DNA from: Saccharomonospora glauca K62
GTDB lineage: Bacteria; Actinomycetota; Actinomycetes; Mycobacteriales; Pseudonocardiaceae
DNA length: 64,000 nt
Reading direction: 5' to 3'
NCBI RefSeq assembly: GCF_000243395.2
Contig: NZ_CM001484.1
Span: 1-64,000 of the forward strand
Shown here: positions 36,437-44,696 of the stretch, one piece after another
Layout of the letters: each line of letters opens with the position of its first letter
How positions within the stretch are numbered: the first letter of the stretch is position 1
Position numbers and translations under genes: made by a program
The notes under the pieces: model-generated
Database searches by the model: none
What the model saw: the letters and a program-made list of their open reading frames with translations, nothing else
Told to the model about the DNA's origin: nothing

Positions 36437-36877
36437 TCAGCCGACCGCGCGCCGCACGAGGGCGGCGATGCGCTGTTCGACCTCCGGCGTCATGCGCGTG
36501 AGTGCGAATGAGGTGGCCCACATGTCGCCGTCGTCGAGCTTCGCCGTGTCGTTGAAGCCGAGCGTGGCGTAGCGGGCCTTGAACTTGTCGGCGTTCTGGA
36601 AGAAGCAGACGACCTTGCCGTCGAGCGCGTAGGCGGGCATCCCGTACCAGAGTTTCGGTGCCAGCGTCGGGGCGTTGGCCTTGACGATGGCGTGGACGCG
36701 CTCTGCCAGCTCGCGGTCGGAGTCGGACATCGCGGCGATCTTGTCGAGCACGTCGCGCTCGGCTTCTGCCGCCTTGTCCGCGCGTGACCTACGGCGTGCC
36801 TCCTTCTTCCGCTCCTCGGCGTGCTCCTTCATTGCGGCCCGTTCCTCGGCCGTGAACCCTTCGTAGGCGCGGCTCAT
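36437..36877 (-). CDS. DUF1801 (YdhG-like) small protein
   Basis: This 146-residue protein has a long basic/acidic helix at 8-45, followed by the DUF1801 fold with KLWYGMPAYALDGKVVCFFQ and FKARYATLGFND. It is annotated in many genomes as an iron chaperone-like protein, though that role rests on distant similarity. It is convergent with the sucrase-ferredoxin gene 30 bp away. ATG start with AAAGGGG upstream. Confidence 0.75.
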   Translation of the reverse strand: MSRAYEGFTAEERAAMKEHAEERKKEARRRSRADKAAEAERDVLDKIAAMSDSDRELAERVHAIVKANAPTLAPKLWYGMPAYALDGKVVCFFQNADKFKARYATLGFNDTAKLDDGDMWATSFALTRMTPEVEQRIAALVRRAVG

Positions 36878-36959
36878 GCTTCGTCCCCTTTCGTCGTGGC
36901 CTCGGAAGTCAACGCTAGGCGCGGGATGCCGTCCGTGCTTCTCGATTCCTGACCGGTTC

Positions 36960-38126
36960 TCACCCGTGGTGGGCGACCCGATTGGGCCGCCCCGCGTACA
37001 GGCGGTGCAGGACGAGTTCCAGCGGGCCGCGGGTGAAGCGCCGCAGCCACAGCGTGGCCAGGGCCGCCAACAGCGCGCTCACCGCGGCCCATGCCGCGAC
37101 CACCCACCACGGTCGGGCGTCGGCGAGTGTCGTCGCGAGGCCGAACCCCCAGCCGTAGCAGAGCACGCTGCACACGAGGTTCTGGAGGACGTAGCACGAC
37201 ATCGCCGCCCGGCCCGTCGCGACGAGTCCCCGCCCGAGCGGGCCCGGCCGAGTGCGTCGCGCGAGCTCCGTGACGGCCGCGAGCAGTCCGAACGCGACGA
37301 TGGGCGGCAGCACGTAGCGGTCGACGAAGAACCACTCCGGGCCCGCGAACGCGGTGACGAGGTTCAACGGCAGGCCCACGCCGAAACCGATCGTCATCAT
37401 GCGGCGCCGCAGGTGGGCGCCCCGGTCGGAGTCCTCGAACACACCTGCTCGCAGGACCTCGATCCCGGCGAGGAACAGCACCGTGGACAGCGGGACGATG
37501 AGGAGCAGCTCGCTGCGGAAGTAGGCGGCCAGGTCGATGCGGGTGAGGACCTGGTCGACCCAGCTCGCCGACGCGTGGCGGTACGCGTCGGCATCGGGGT
37601 CGTCACCGCCGGAGGACAGCGCCCCGGAGTGCGCCGCCGTCGTCAACAACCCGACCAACGTCAGGTGCACGACCGCCGCGAACGTCATCCAGGCCCGCCG
37701 TACCCCGTCGCGGCGGGAGACCAGGAACGCCACGTGCACCGACACGAGCGCGTAGCCCATGAGCACGTCGAACTCGAAGATCAGCAGGTAGTGGAGCAGA
37801 CCTTCGGTGAACAACAGCGTCGCCCGCAGCAGGTAGCGGCCCGGCCAGCGCCGCCCCCTGCGCAGCGCCGACCGGTACTGGAGTTCGACGCCGACGCCGA
37901 ACAAAATGGACAGCAGCGCGAGGAACTTGCCGTTGGACAGGGTCAGAAGGACGGTCTCGACAACCCCGGAGTTCGCGCCGGGGTCCGTGGCCACCCAGCC
38001 GAACGCGCCCCGAGGGTCCGTGAAGATCCAGATGTTGGTGCCCAAGGTTCCGAGGATGGCCACTCCCCGCGCGAGGTCGAGAGCGTCGATGCGTTGCCCG
38101 GTGGAAGATGCGACATGGCTGTTCAC
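36960..38126 (-). CDS. DUF418 family polytopic membrane protein
   Basis: This membrane protein of about 388 residues has some ten transmembrane segments. It starts with RIDALDLARGVAILGTLGTN, the hallmark of the DUF418/acyltransferase-3-like group, and the DUF418 domain comes in the C-terminal half (PLGRGLVATGRAAMSCYVLQ). Substrate unknown. The start is uncertain: the GTG at 38126 leaves a short N-terminus, and one at 38168 would add 14 residues. It lies next to a two-component system on the same strand and may be its target. Confidence 0.8.
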   Translation of the reverse strand: MNSHVASSTGQRIDALDLARGVAILGTLGTNIWIFTDPRGAFGWVATDPGANSGVVETVLLTLSNGKFLALLSILFGVGVELQYRSALRRGRRWPGRYLLRATLLFTEGLLHYLLIFEFDVLMGYALVSVHVAFLVSRRDGVRRAWMTFAAVVHLTLVGLLTTAAHSGALSSGGDDPDADAYRHASASWVDQVLTRIDLAAYFRSELLLIVPLSTVLFLAGIEVLRAGVFEDSDRGAHLRRRMMTIGFGVGLPLNLVTAFAGPEWFFVDRYVLPPIVAFGLLAAVTELARRTRPGPLGRGLVATGRAAMSCYVLQNLVCSVLCYGWGFGLATTLADARPWWVVAAWAAVSALLAALATLWLRRFTRGPLELVLHRLYAGRPNRVAHHG

Positions 38127-38216
38127 AGTGCGGGCAAGGTACGGAACTTCGTGCGTGCGCGGCTCCACTCGAGGGTGGAGATCGGGATGGAGATTCGGGT
38201 GGAGGTCGGGGCCGGG

Positions 38217-38858
38217 TCAGTCCCGGACCAGCCCCGCCCGATAGGCGTAGCGCACCGCGTCGGCCCGATTGCGTGCGCCGATCTTGGCGAAGGCGTTGTT
38301 GATGTGGGTCTTCACGGTGGTCCGGGCGATGTGGAGCCGCCGGGCGATGTCGGTATTGGACAGACCGGTGCCGATGAGCGTCAGCACTTCCCGTTCCCGC
38401 GCCGTCAACCCCTCCGAGCTCACGCGGGGGCGGGGACGCTCGGCCAGGGCCGCCACCAGTCGGCGTGACACGTCGGCGGTGAAGGTGGACTGCCCCGCGA
38501 CCACGGCCTTCAACGCGGCGTGGATCTCGGCGCGGCCGGTGTCCTTGGTCAGGTAGCCGCGTGCTCCCGCCGTCAGTGCCTCCCGGAGGGAGTCGTCGTC
38601 GGAGTAGGTCGTCAGCACGAGCACGGCCACGTCGGGATGTCTCTCGTTCACCAGCCTGGTCGTGGCGACCCCATCGAGAACCGGCATGCGCAGGTCCATG
38701 AGGACCACGTCGCAGTCCTTGCGCCCGAGGATGTCGAGCACGCCCCGGCCGTCGCCGGCCTGGCCCACCACGGTGACGTCGTCCATGAACTCCAGCAACG
38801 CGACCAGCCCCTCGCGCACGAGCTGCTGGTCGTCGGCGACGACGACGCGGATGGTCAT
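38217..38858 (-). CDS. NarL/LuxR-type response regulator
   Basis: This 213-residue protein has a receiver domain with the phosphoacceptor Asp in DVVLMDLRMPVLDGV (around D53). A LuxR HTH at the C-terminus (LTAREREVLTLIGTGLSNTD, then ARTTVKTHINNAFAKIG) completes it. The start ATG overlaps the stop of the histidine kinase gene (ATGA). The pair likely controls its own neighbourhood, including the DUF418 gene 90 bp downstream. Confidence 0.94.
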   Translation of the reverse strand: MTIRVVVADDQQLVREGLVALLEFMDDVTVVGQAGDGRGVLDILGRKDCDVVLMDLRMPVLDGVATTRLVNERHPDVAVLVLTTYSDDDSLREALTAGARGYLTKDTGRAEIHAALKAVVAGQSTFTADVSRRLVAALAERPRPRVSSEGLTAREREVLTLIGTGLSNTDIARRLHIARTTVKTHINNAFAKIGARNRADAVRYAYRAGLVRD

Positions 38859-40126
38859 CCGGACACGGCCTCCTTCGGGGATTCGTCGGCGAGTCGGGTG
38901 GGCACCGTCGCGGTGACCGACCAGCCGTCGGTGTCGGGTCCGGCCGTCAACGTTCCTCCGCAGAGGGCGAGCCGTTCGGCCATGCCGGTGAGCCCGAACC
39001 CGGTACCGCGCGTGACCGGGGTGTCCGTGGTGTTGTGCACCACCACGCGGACGGCCGTGTCGGTGTGGTCGAGGGTGACCGTGACGGGGGCGCCGCGCGC
39101 GTGTTTCGCGGCGTTGGTCAGTGCCTCGCGAACGGCTCCGAGCAAGGCCACCGTCGCGGCGGACGGCAACGGTCGTGCCCGCCCGGAGCGGCGGAAGGTG
39201 ACGGGAACCTCGTGATCGCGCTCGAAGGCGTCGACGAGTTCGGCGATCGCCTCACCGAGCGCGGGCACGTCGCGGCGCAGAGCCGACACCGCTTCCCTCG
39301 CCTCGATGAGCCCGTCGGTGGCGAGGGCACGACACCGACGGAGGCGTCGCAGCACCGAGTCCGGGTCCTTGCTCGCCTCCAGCTCCGCCTCGGCGACCTC
39401 CAGTTGCACCCGCAGGGCTCCCAGCGAGTGCGCCAGGACGTCGTGGAGTTCCCGCGCGATGCGCGTGCGTTCGTCCAACGCCGCCGCACGGGCGTGTTCA
39501 CTGCGGGCCAGCCGGGTCTGTTCGAGGAGGAGTTCCGTCTGTCGGGCGCGGAGCTGGTACTGCCTGCGGTTGATCCCGATCAACAGCACCACCACCACGA
39601 CGAGGGACGTGGACACGAGCGTGGCGATGTCCGCGTCCGCGACCAGGCCGGAGACCGTCGTGAGACCGAGGTCGGCCACACCCACGGCCATGATCGTGCG
39701 CGTGGAGGGAGCGGGATGGGAGGCATACACGGCGAGTGCCATCGCCGCCACCACGAACACGGCGAACTCGCCCGCCATCTCGGCCGCCGACGCGAGCAAC
39801 GAACACAGTGCCAGCGCGGTCGCCGCCGCGCGGGGACGGCGTGGGGACAGGACGACGAACGCCACCCAGCACGCGAATGCGCCGACGAGGGTGACTCCCA
39901 GCCACAACGGTGGTCCGGACACCAGGATCTCCACGAGAGCCCACCCGAAGAGCAGCAGCGTCAGCCCCTCGGCCACCCACCACGAGCGCCCGTGGTGATC
40001 GATGAAGCTCGACCGAGCCGACACACGCGCGAGGTCCACCGGACGCGGTGCCCGTGTTCGAGCCACTCGTTCTCCCATGTCGTCGGACGTTTCCGGACGC
40101 AGTATGGACCGGCCCTCTCCCGTCAT
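38855..40126 (-). CDS. sensor histidine kinase, HisKA_3 type
   Basis: This protein has up to 423 residues. An N-terminal group of five or six transmembrane helices (about 50-185) precedes the dimerisation motif ERTRIARELHDVLAHSLGAL, where the His is the phosphorylation site. An ATP-binding domain (AVREALTNAAKHARG, then GTGFGLTGMAERL) follows. The sensor part has no recognisable ligand domain. The start could be the ATG at 40126 or the one at 40078. Both leave only a short gap to the divergent lipoprotein gene. Confidence 0.92.
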   Translation of the reverse strand: MTGEGRSILRPETSDDMGERVARTRAPRPVDLARVSARSSFIDHHGRSWWVAEGLTLLLFGWALVEILVSGPPLWLGVTLVGAFACWVAFVVLSPRRPRAAATALALCSLLASAAEMAGEFAVFVVAAMALAVYASHPAPSTRTIMAVGVADLGLTTVSGLVADADIATLVSTSLVVVVVLLIGINRRQYQLRARQTELLLEQTRLARSEHARAAALDERTRIARELHDVLAHSLGALRVQLEVAEAELEASKDPDSVLRRLRRCRALATDGLIEAREAVSALRRDVPALGEAIAELVDAFERDHEVPVTFRRSGRARPLPSAATVALLGAVREALTNAAKHARGAPVTVTLDHTDTAVRVVVHNTTDTPVTRGTGFGLTGMAERLALCGGTLTAGPDTDGWSVTATVPTRLADESPKEAVSG

Positions 40127-40187
40127 CGGGCCGGAACCGACCGGTGTCCGTGGTCGAGTCGATCACGTCTGGTTCACTGTGCCACTT

Positions 40188-40727
40188 ATGCGCACAAGCC
40201 TTGTCGTGATCGGTGCGGCCGTCGCCGCGTTGGTGTCCGGCTGCGGGGAGACCACCCAGTCGCAGTCGGGGGAGCCGTCGGAAGTCGTGGAGTCGAGCAG
40301 CACGGAATCGGCGGTGGCTCTGCCGCCGGAGCCGAAACCGGAGACCGAGCGGGAGTGTCCGTACCTCGACACCGAATTCGTGGCCCAGACCAACGGACAG
40401 CGGGTCGGCAGCGTCAAGACGTCCGCGGACGACACCAATCCGGCGTGCTTCTTCTACCGCCCCGACGGTGACGTCCAACTCACGGTGCGGGTGTATGAGG
40501 GGGAGGAGGAGGTGGCGCGTGCCCTCGTCGACGACGCGGCGCCGGTGGCGACCTCGAACCCGACCTCGCAACCGACGGGCTGGGAGGGCGGTTACGAGTC
40601 CCGTGACGACGGTGCCGTGTACGCGGTCTCCAAAGAGGGATACGCCGTCGTCGTGACCACGAATCAGCAACAGAGCGTGAAGGCTCGGACGGTGGCGATC
40701 GAAGCCATCACCAGGCTTGGGTTCTGA
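40188..40727 (+). CDS. DUF2020 lipoprotein
   Basis: This 179-residue exported protein has a lipobox: MRTSLVVIGAAVAALVSGCG, with the lipidated Cys in SGC. After a Ser/Glu/Pro linker comes the DUF2020 domain (ECPYLDTEFVAQTNGQRVGS, then ACFFYRPDGDVQLTVRVYEG) with two conserved cysteines. It is anchored outside the cytoplasmic membrane; function unknown. The gene is divergent from the histidine kinase. Confidence 0.82.
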   Translation: MRTSLVVIGAAVAALVSGCGETTQSQSGEPSEVVESSSTESAVALPPEPKPETERECPYLDTEFVAQTNGQRVGSVKTSADDTNPACFFYRPDGDVQLTVRVYEGEEEVARALVDDAAPVATSNPTSQPTGWEGGYESRDDGAVYAVSKEGYAVVVTTNQQQSVKARTVAIEAITRLGF

Positions 40728-40907
40728 GAGTGACGGCAAGACACCGCTGCGTGCAGCCCAATTTGATCTTGTATTAGGGTTACGCGCACGCGCAGGCTCA
40801 CCCCCAAAGGCAAGCCCCTACCGGGTTACCGGTTACTGGGTGCATGCCTACGCCGCTAGGCGGCCCTGCGACCGAATCGTGGAATCAGACTATGAAGGAT
40901 GGGATCC

Positions 40908-41351
40908 GTGGCTGACACCCTCAAGGAAATCCTGCTCGACTCCAGCCGTCGCTCCACCGTGGTGGCTGACCTCCAGACCCTGATCGACGAGGAGGTCGCG
41001 GCCAAGAGCGGTGTCTCCGGCACCGTCATCAAGACCGGTTACGCGGCCGTCAAGAAGATCAAGCCGGGCATCATCGGCGCCGCGGTGGACAGCCTGCTGG
41101 ACGACTTCGTCGCCGCCCTTGAGCCGATCTACGCCGACTTCAAGGCGAGCGGCGCGAGCGACTTCGGCTCGTACCTGCCCACCCGGTCGGACGCCGCCGA
41201 TGCCCTGCTGTCGGTGACCGACGCCCGCGCCGAGAAGAGCGACCGCGAGAGCATCAAGAAGGTCTACAACAAGCTGCGCCCGAAGGGCAAGGAGAACGTC
41301 GAGGAGGCTCTGCCGCGGCTGGGCAAGCTGATCGACAAGCACGCCGCCTGA
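40908..41351 (+). CDS. DUF6918 family protein
   Basis: This 147-residue helical protein begins MADTLKEILLDSSRRSTVVA. It contains KTGYAAVKKIKPGIIGAAVD and ends LPRLGKLIDKHAA. The pattern fits a small actinobacterial family (DUF6918) of unknown function. GTG at 40908 is chosen with AAGGA 8 bp upstream; an ATG at 40899 in frame adds three residues. Strong codon bias toward G/C ends suggests good expression. Confidence 0.75.
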   Translation: MADTLKEILLDSSRRSTVVADLQTLIDEEVAAKSGVSGTVIKTGYAAVKKIKPGIIGAAVDSLLDDFVAALEPIYADFKASGASDFGSYLPTRSDAADALLSVTDARAEKSDRESIKKVYNKLRPKGKENVEEALPRLGKLIDKHAA

Positions 41352-41369
41352 TCGACGTGGCGTAGCGAG

Positions 41370-41412
41370 CTCGACCCCCGAAGGACATCGTGGGCTGTCC
41401 TCGGGGGTCGAG
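41370..41412. terminator. bidirectional terminator
   Basis: CTCGACCCCCGA and GGAC pair with GTCC and TCGGGGGTCGAG (41370-41412), with one unpaired base. It lies between two converging genes, 18 bp after the DUF6918 stop. Confidence 0.8.
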
Positions 41413-41437
41413 TCGTATCTCCTGCCGCACGAGCGCG

Positions 41438-42112
41438 TCAGCTCTTGGCCGACTTGCTGGCCTGGGCGGCCTTCGTGTTGTTCGAGGACGACTGCTGGTC
41501 GGGCGCCTTCTCCGAGTTCGGGGCCTTCGCGGAGTCGGACGACGCCGAAGTGGTGGGCGGGGTCGGAGTGTCGGTGCTGCGCGGCGGCACCGGCGCGATG
41601 GCCGGCTCCTCCCGCTGGGACCTCATCGCGTAGGCGGCGGCACCCGCCAGGGCCGCCAGGGCCAGCAGCCAGGGCCACTTGCGCTTGGGGCGCTTGCCCA
41701 TGCCGTGCTTGGACATGGCCTTCGCCTCCGCGATGGCGGCCTTGAACTCCTTCTTCGCTGCCCGGAACTCGCGCTTTGCCTTACGGCGCGACTGGCCCGC
41801 CGCCTTCGCCGCCTTGATCGCGGCCTTCTTGGCCTTGCGGCTCGGGCCCCGCAACTCCTCCCGACGCTGTTCGGCGAGGGAACGTACGTCTTTTGCGCTG
41901 CGCATGGCTTCCTTCCGGGTCTGTGCGGCCCTGCGGGCGAGTTCCTTACGAGCGATCTCGGTGCCTTCGCTCAGTCGTTGTTCCGCGGCTTGTGCGGCCT
42001 GCGCCGCCACGTCGGCGCTCACCCTCCCGATCTCGCGAGCGCGTTCCCGCAACGTGCGCGTACCGTTGCCGGTGTCGTTCAGGACTTGGGTGGTTCGACC
42101 CTTCTGTCCCAT
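41438..42112 (-). CDS. Lys/Ala/Arg-rich coiled membrane-anchored protein
   Basis: This 224-residue protein is mostly a long basic helix (residues 20-140, with KKAAIKAAKAAGQSRRKAKR and repeated A/K blocks). A single transmembrane helix (WPWLLALAALAGAAAYA) and a Pro/Ser/Thr-rich C-terminal tail, probably outside, follow. No family recognised. The histone-like basic helix could bind DNA at the membrane. ATG at 42112 is preceded by GAGGTGAGG; an ATG at 42133 lacks a ribosome binding site. Confidence 0.65.
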   Translation of the reverse strand: MGQKGRTTQVLNDTGNGTRTLRERAREIGRVSADVAAQAAQAAEQRLSEGTEIARKELARRAAQTRKEAMRSAKDVRSLAEQRREELRGPSRKAKKAAIKAAKAAGQSRRKAKREFRAAKKEFKAAIAEAKAMSKHGMGKRPKRKWPWLLALAALAGAAAYAMRSQREEPAIAPVPPRSTDTPTPPTTSASSDSAKAPNSEKAPDQQSSSNNTKAAQASKSAKS

Positions 42113-42203
42113 CGGCCTCACCTCGTCATTCATTGGTCTGCATAGCGTGTGCCCCTGTAGCTCATCCTGCCCCGCTCCTGGCGATCGTGCCGTGGATGGC
42201 ACG

Positions 42204-42761
42204 ATGAATCGCGTGACTGACAGCAACGCAACCCCCAGTGGCGGGAAGATCAGGGCCACCCTGCACACCAACCGAGGCGACATCCGCCTGGTGTTGTTCC
42301 CGGATCACGCGCCGAAGACGGTCGCGAACTTCACCGGTCTGGCCGAAGGCACGAAGGAGTACACCCAGCCGAACGCCAAGGGTGAAAGGTCCGGTCCGTT
42401 CTACGACGGCTGCATCTTCCACCGGGTGATCGACGGCTTCATGATCCAGGGCGGTGACCCCACGGGCACCGGCCGCGGCGGGCCGGGCTACAAGTTCGGC
42501 GACGAGTTCCACCCGGAACTGCAGTTCAACCGGCCGTACCTGCTGGCGATGGCCAACGCGGGGCCGGCCACGAACGGGTCGCAATTCTTCATCACCGTGG
42601 CCCCCACGCCGCACCTGAACTTCAAGCACACGATCTTCGGCGAGGTGGCCGACCAGGAGTCGCGGAACGTCGTCGACGCCATCGCCCGTACCGCCACCGG
42701 TCCGGCCGACAAGCCACTGGAAGACGTCGTCATCGAGCGCGTCACCATCGAACGCGGCTGA
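42204..42761 (+). CDS. ppiA: cyclophilin-type peptidyl-prolyl isomerase
   Basis: This 185-residue enzyme catalyses cis-trans isomerisation of prolyl bonds. It contains the cyclophilin active-site sequences FYDGCIFHRVIDGFMIQGGD, NGSQFFITVAPTPHLNFKHT and FGEV. It is a close counterpart of M. tuberculosis PpiA (Rv0009), which has the same origin-proximal position. There is no signal peptide, so it is cytoplasmic. The ATG at 42204 could be replaced by the GTG at 42213. Confidence 0.93.
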   Translation: MNRVTDSNATPSGGKIRATLHTNRGDIRLVLFPDHAPKTVANFTGLAEGTKEYTQPNAKGERSGPFYDGCIFHRVIDGFMIQGGDPTGTGRGGPGYKFGDEFHPELQFNRPYLLAMANAGPATNGSQFFITVAPTPHLNFKHTIFGEVADQESRNVVDAIARTATGPADKPLEDVVIERVTIERG

Positions 42762-42875
42762 AAGGTGCCCGGCACCAGGTAGGTTGGTGGTGGGCCACGC
42801 GCGCGGTCGTGGGCGCGTGGTGTGACCATGCCGTGGACGGCCGCCGGTCGTGAGCGCAGGAGTGTCGACAGCACT

Positions 42876-43820
42876 GTGACAGAACCCCCCAACCCCCCGC
42901 CGTACGGGCAGCCCTCACAGCAGGCGTTGCCGGGTTGCTGGTGGCACCCGGCGCGGCAGACCGCTCTGCGCTGTGTGCGCTGTGACCGGCCCGCGTGTCC
43001 CGACTGTCTGCGGGAGGCCTCGGTCGGGCACCAGTGCATCGACTGCGTGACCTCGGCGCAACAACACCACCGTGCCCAGTCGGTGGCCTACCGGAGGGCC
43101 GGCTACGGGGAGCGCACGGTGGCGGGGGCGCGGGTGCCGGGGCGACTCGTGGTCGTCCCGCTGTTGATCGCCGTCAACGTGGTGGTCTACGCGCTCACGG
43201 CCTTCCAGGCGGGCGACGTGATGAACAACTATCTCTCGCCCGTCTTCGCCGACGGTGTGTTGTGGCCGGAGGCCGTGGTCCTGATCGACGAGTGGTGGCG
43301 ACTGCTCACCTCGGGGTTCTTGCACTACGGCCTTCTGCACCTGGCCATGAACATGCTGGCGCTATGGGTGCTCGGGCGGGATCTGGAGATGCTGCTCGGG
43401 CGAGTCCGGTTCCTGGCCGTCTACTTCCTGTCGATGTTCGCCGGCGCCGTCGCGGTGTTCGTGTTGGGTGAGCCGGGGACGGCCACGGCGGGGGCCTCGG
43501 GCGCCATCTACGGGCTGATGGGGGCGGTTCTCGTCGCGGTGCTGAGGTTACGGCTGAACCCGACGACGGCGATCGCGATCATCGTGTTGAACGTCTTCTT
43601 GAGCATGTCGATCCCCAACATCTCGCTGCTGGGGCATCTCGGAGGACTCGTCGCCGGTGCCGTGGCGATGGTGGCGATGGTGTACGCGCCCGAGAAGAAC
43701 CGGGCCGCCTACCAGTCGGGCGCGTTGGGAATCCTGGCGGTCGCCTTCGTCGGGCTCGTCGTCTACCGCGATGCGCAGCTCGCCGAGCAGTTGTGCACGC
43801 TCTACTCGGTGTGCGCCTGA
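42876..43820 (+). CDS. rhomboid family intramembrane serine protease
   Basis: This 314-residue protein begins with a Zn-binding B-box-like segment (four Cys pairs in CWWHPARQTALRCVRCDRPA and CPDCLREASVGHQCIDC). Six or seven transmembrane helices follow. The rhomboid active site has Ser in TAGASGAIYGLMG and His in ISLLGHLGGLVAG. It cleaves membrane proteins inside the bilayer. The homologue in mycobacteria is Rv0110-like; this one sits in the ppiA-crgA interval. GTG at 42876 is chosen; the first 18 residues of the longer ATG version are unconserved. Confidence 0.9.
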   Translation: MTEPPNPPPYGQPSQQALPGCWWHPARQTALRCVRCDRPACPDCLREASVGHQCIDCVTSAQQHHRAQSVAYRRAGYGERTVAGARVPGRLVVVPLLIAVNVVVYALTAFQAGDVMNNYLSPVFADGVLWPEAVVLIDEWWRLLTSGFLHYGLLHLAMNMLALWVLGRDLEMLLGRVRFLAVYFLSMFAGAVAVFVLGEPGTATAGASGAIYGLMGAVLVAVLRLRLNPTTAIAIIVLNVFLSMSIPNISLLGHLGGLVAGAVAMVAMVYAPEKNRAAYQSGALGILAVAFVGLVVYRDAQLAEQLCTLYSVCA

Positions 43821-44239
43821 CGCAGCCGTAGGAGTTCGTCGTACACGTCTTTCGGATCGGTGCCGAGTTCCACCCACCCGAACACGGTGAGCCGGTCGTC
43901 AGCCTCCAGTTCGACGGACTCGGAGTCGCGGCCGTACCGTTTCGTTCGGGTGAGGCGCACGGCGACCTCGGACCACGGTAGTGTCCGGGTCCCCGTAAGA
44001 GTGCGCAGGCGAACGCCTCGCCCGTCGGCGGCGAGTCGGGGGCGGACCACGGTCCCGTGCAGTGACAGGGCCGCGAGCGCGGTGGTCACCACGCCGAGAA
44101 GGAGGGTGCCCGGACGGTCGTCGGCGTCGACGGTCCAGGCGAGCGCGCCGGCCGCGGCCACCGTGAGAGCCCAGCCGACACCGACGAGCGCGGGCCTCGG
44201 AGCCCAGGCCCGGACCGAGTTATCCACAGGGTTATCCAC
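43802..44239 (-). CDS. PH-domain (bPH) membrane protein
   Basis: This 145-residue protein has two N-terminal helices (WALTVAAAGALAWTV and LLGVVTTALAALSL) followed by a bacterial PH-like domain (GRGVRLRTLTGTRTLPWSEV). Its 3' end overlaps the rhomboid gene by 19 bp tail to tail. The first codons (MDNPVDNS) are written in two DnaA-box sequences, TTATCCACA on the plus strand, so the N-terminal residues reflect a DNA site rather than protein constraint. Confidence 0.75.
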   Translation of the reverse strand: MDNPVDNSVRAWAPRPALVGVGWALTVAAAGALAWTVDADDRPGTLLLGVVTTALAALSLHGTVVRPRLAADGRGVRLRTLTGTRTLPWSEVAVRLTRTKRYGRDSESVELEADDRLTVFGWVELGTDPKDVYDELLRLRQAHTE

Positions 44240-44240
44240 A
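44220..44240 (+). promoter_or_regulatory. pair of perfect DnaA boxes at the PH-domain gene start
   Basis: TTATCCACA occurs at 44220-44228 and again at 44232-44240, 12 bp apart and in the same orientation. The second overlaps the start codon of the PH-domain gene (ATG at 44237-44239 on the minus strand). Both are perfect consensus, which is rarer in this genome than the TTGTCCACA form. Confidence 0.7.
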
Positions 44241-44274
44241 ATGGGGATGAGTTACACGGCTGTGTTTCCCCTGG

Positions 44275-44541
44275 TCAACGCCAACGCATGGTCATCAACA
44301 GACCGGTGATCATGAGGGCGAAGCCGATCGCGAAGTTCCAGCTGCCGAGCTCGGTCATGAAGTCGATCTTGTGACCCGCCAGGTAGTTGACGACGAGCCA
44401 CGCGAGACCGAGCAGCATCAACCCGAACATCACGATCTTGTAGATCGGGTGCGACGGGCCCGCCGCCCGGACCTTCACCGGGGTACGGCGATTCGGCGGC
44501 GGTGTGTACACCGTCTTCTTGCGAACCTTGGACTTGGGCAT
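44275..44541 (-). CDS. crgA: cell division protein CrgA
   Basis: This 88-residue protein has the CrgA pattern: [19 protein letters not shown], then two transmembrane helices ([20 protein letters not shown] and [19 protein letters not shown]). CrgA inhibits or delays FtsZ-ring formation in actinobacteria and links FtsZ, FtsQ and FtsI. The ATG at 44541 has GAGGA about 7 bp upstream. The position near the pkn/pbp cluster is conserved. Confidence 0.92.
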   Translation of the reverse strand: MPKSKVRKKTVYTPPPNRRTPVKVRAAGPSHPIYKIVMFGLMLLGLAWLVVNYLAGHKIDFMTELGSWNFAIGFALMITGLLMTMRWR

Positions 44542-44696
44542 CGGAGTCCTCGCGTGCTGTCGGGCAAAATGATCGGCAGTGCGCAACTGCCACTTTCTCA
44601 ACACGTTAACGTAATCGGACAGGCGCCAGAACCGGGGAGCGAGCGCCGGTCAGCAGATCGTGATCACCTTGCGCCGCTTGCGCGAGAGGAGCCCTC

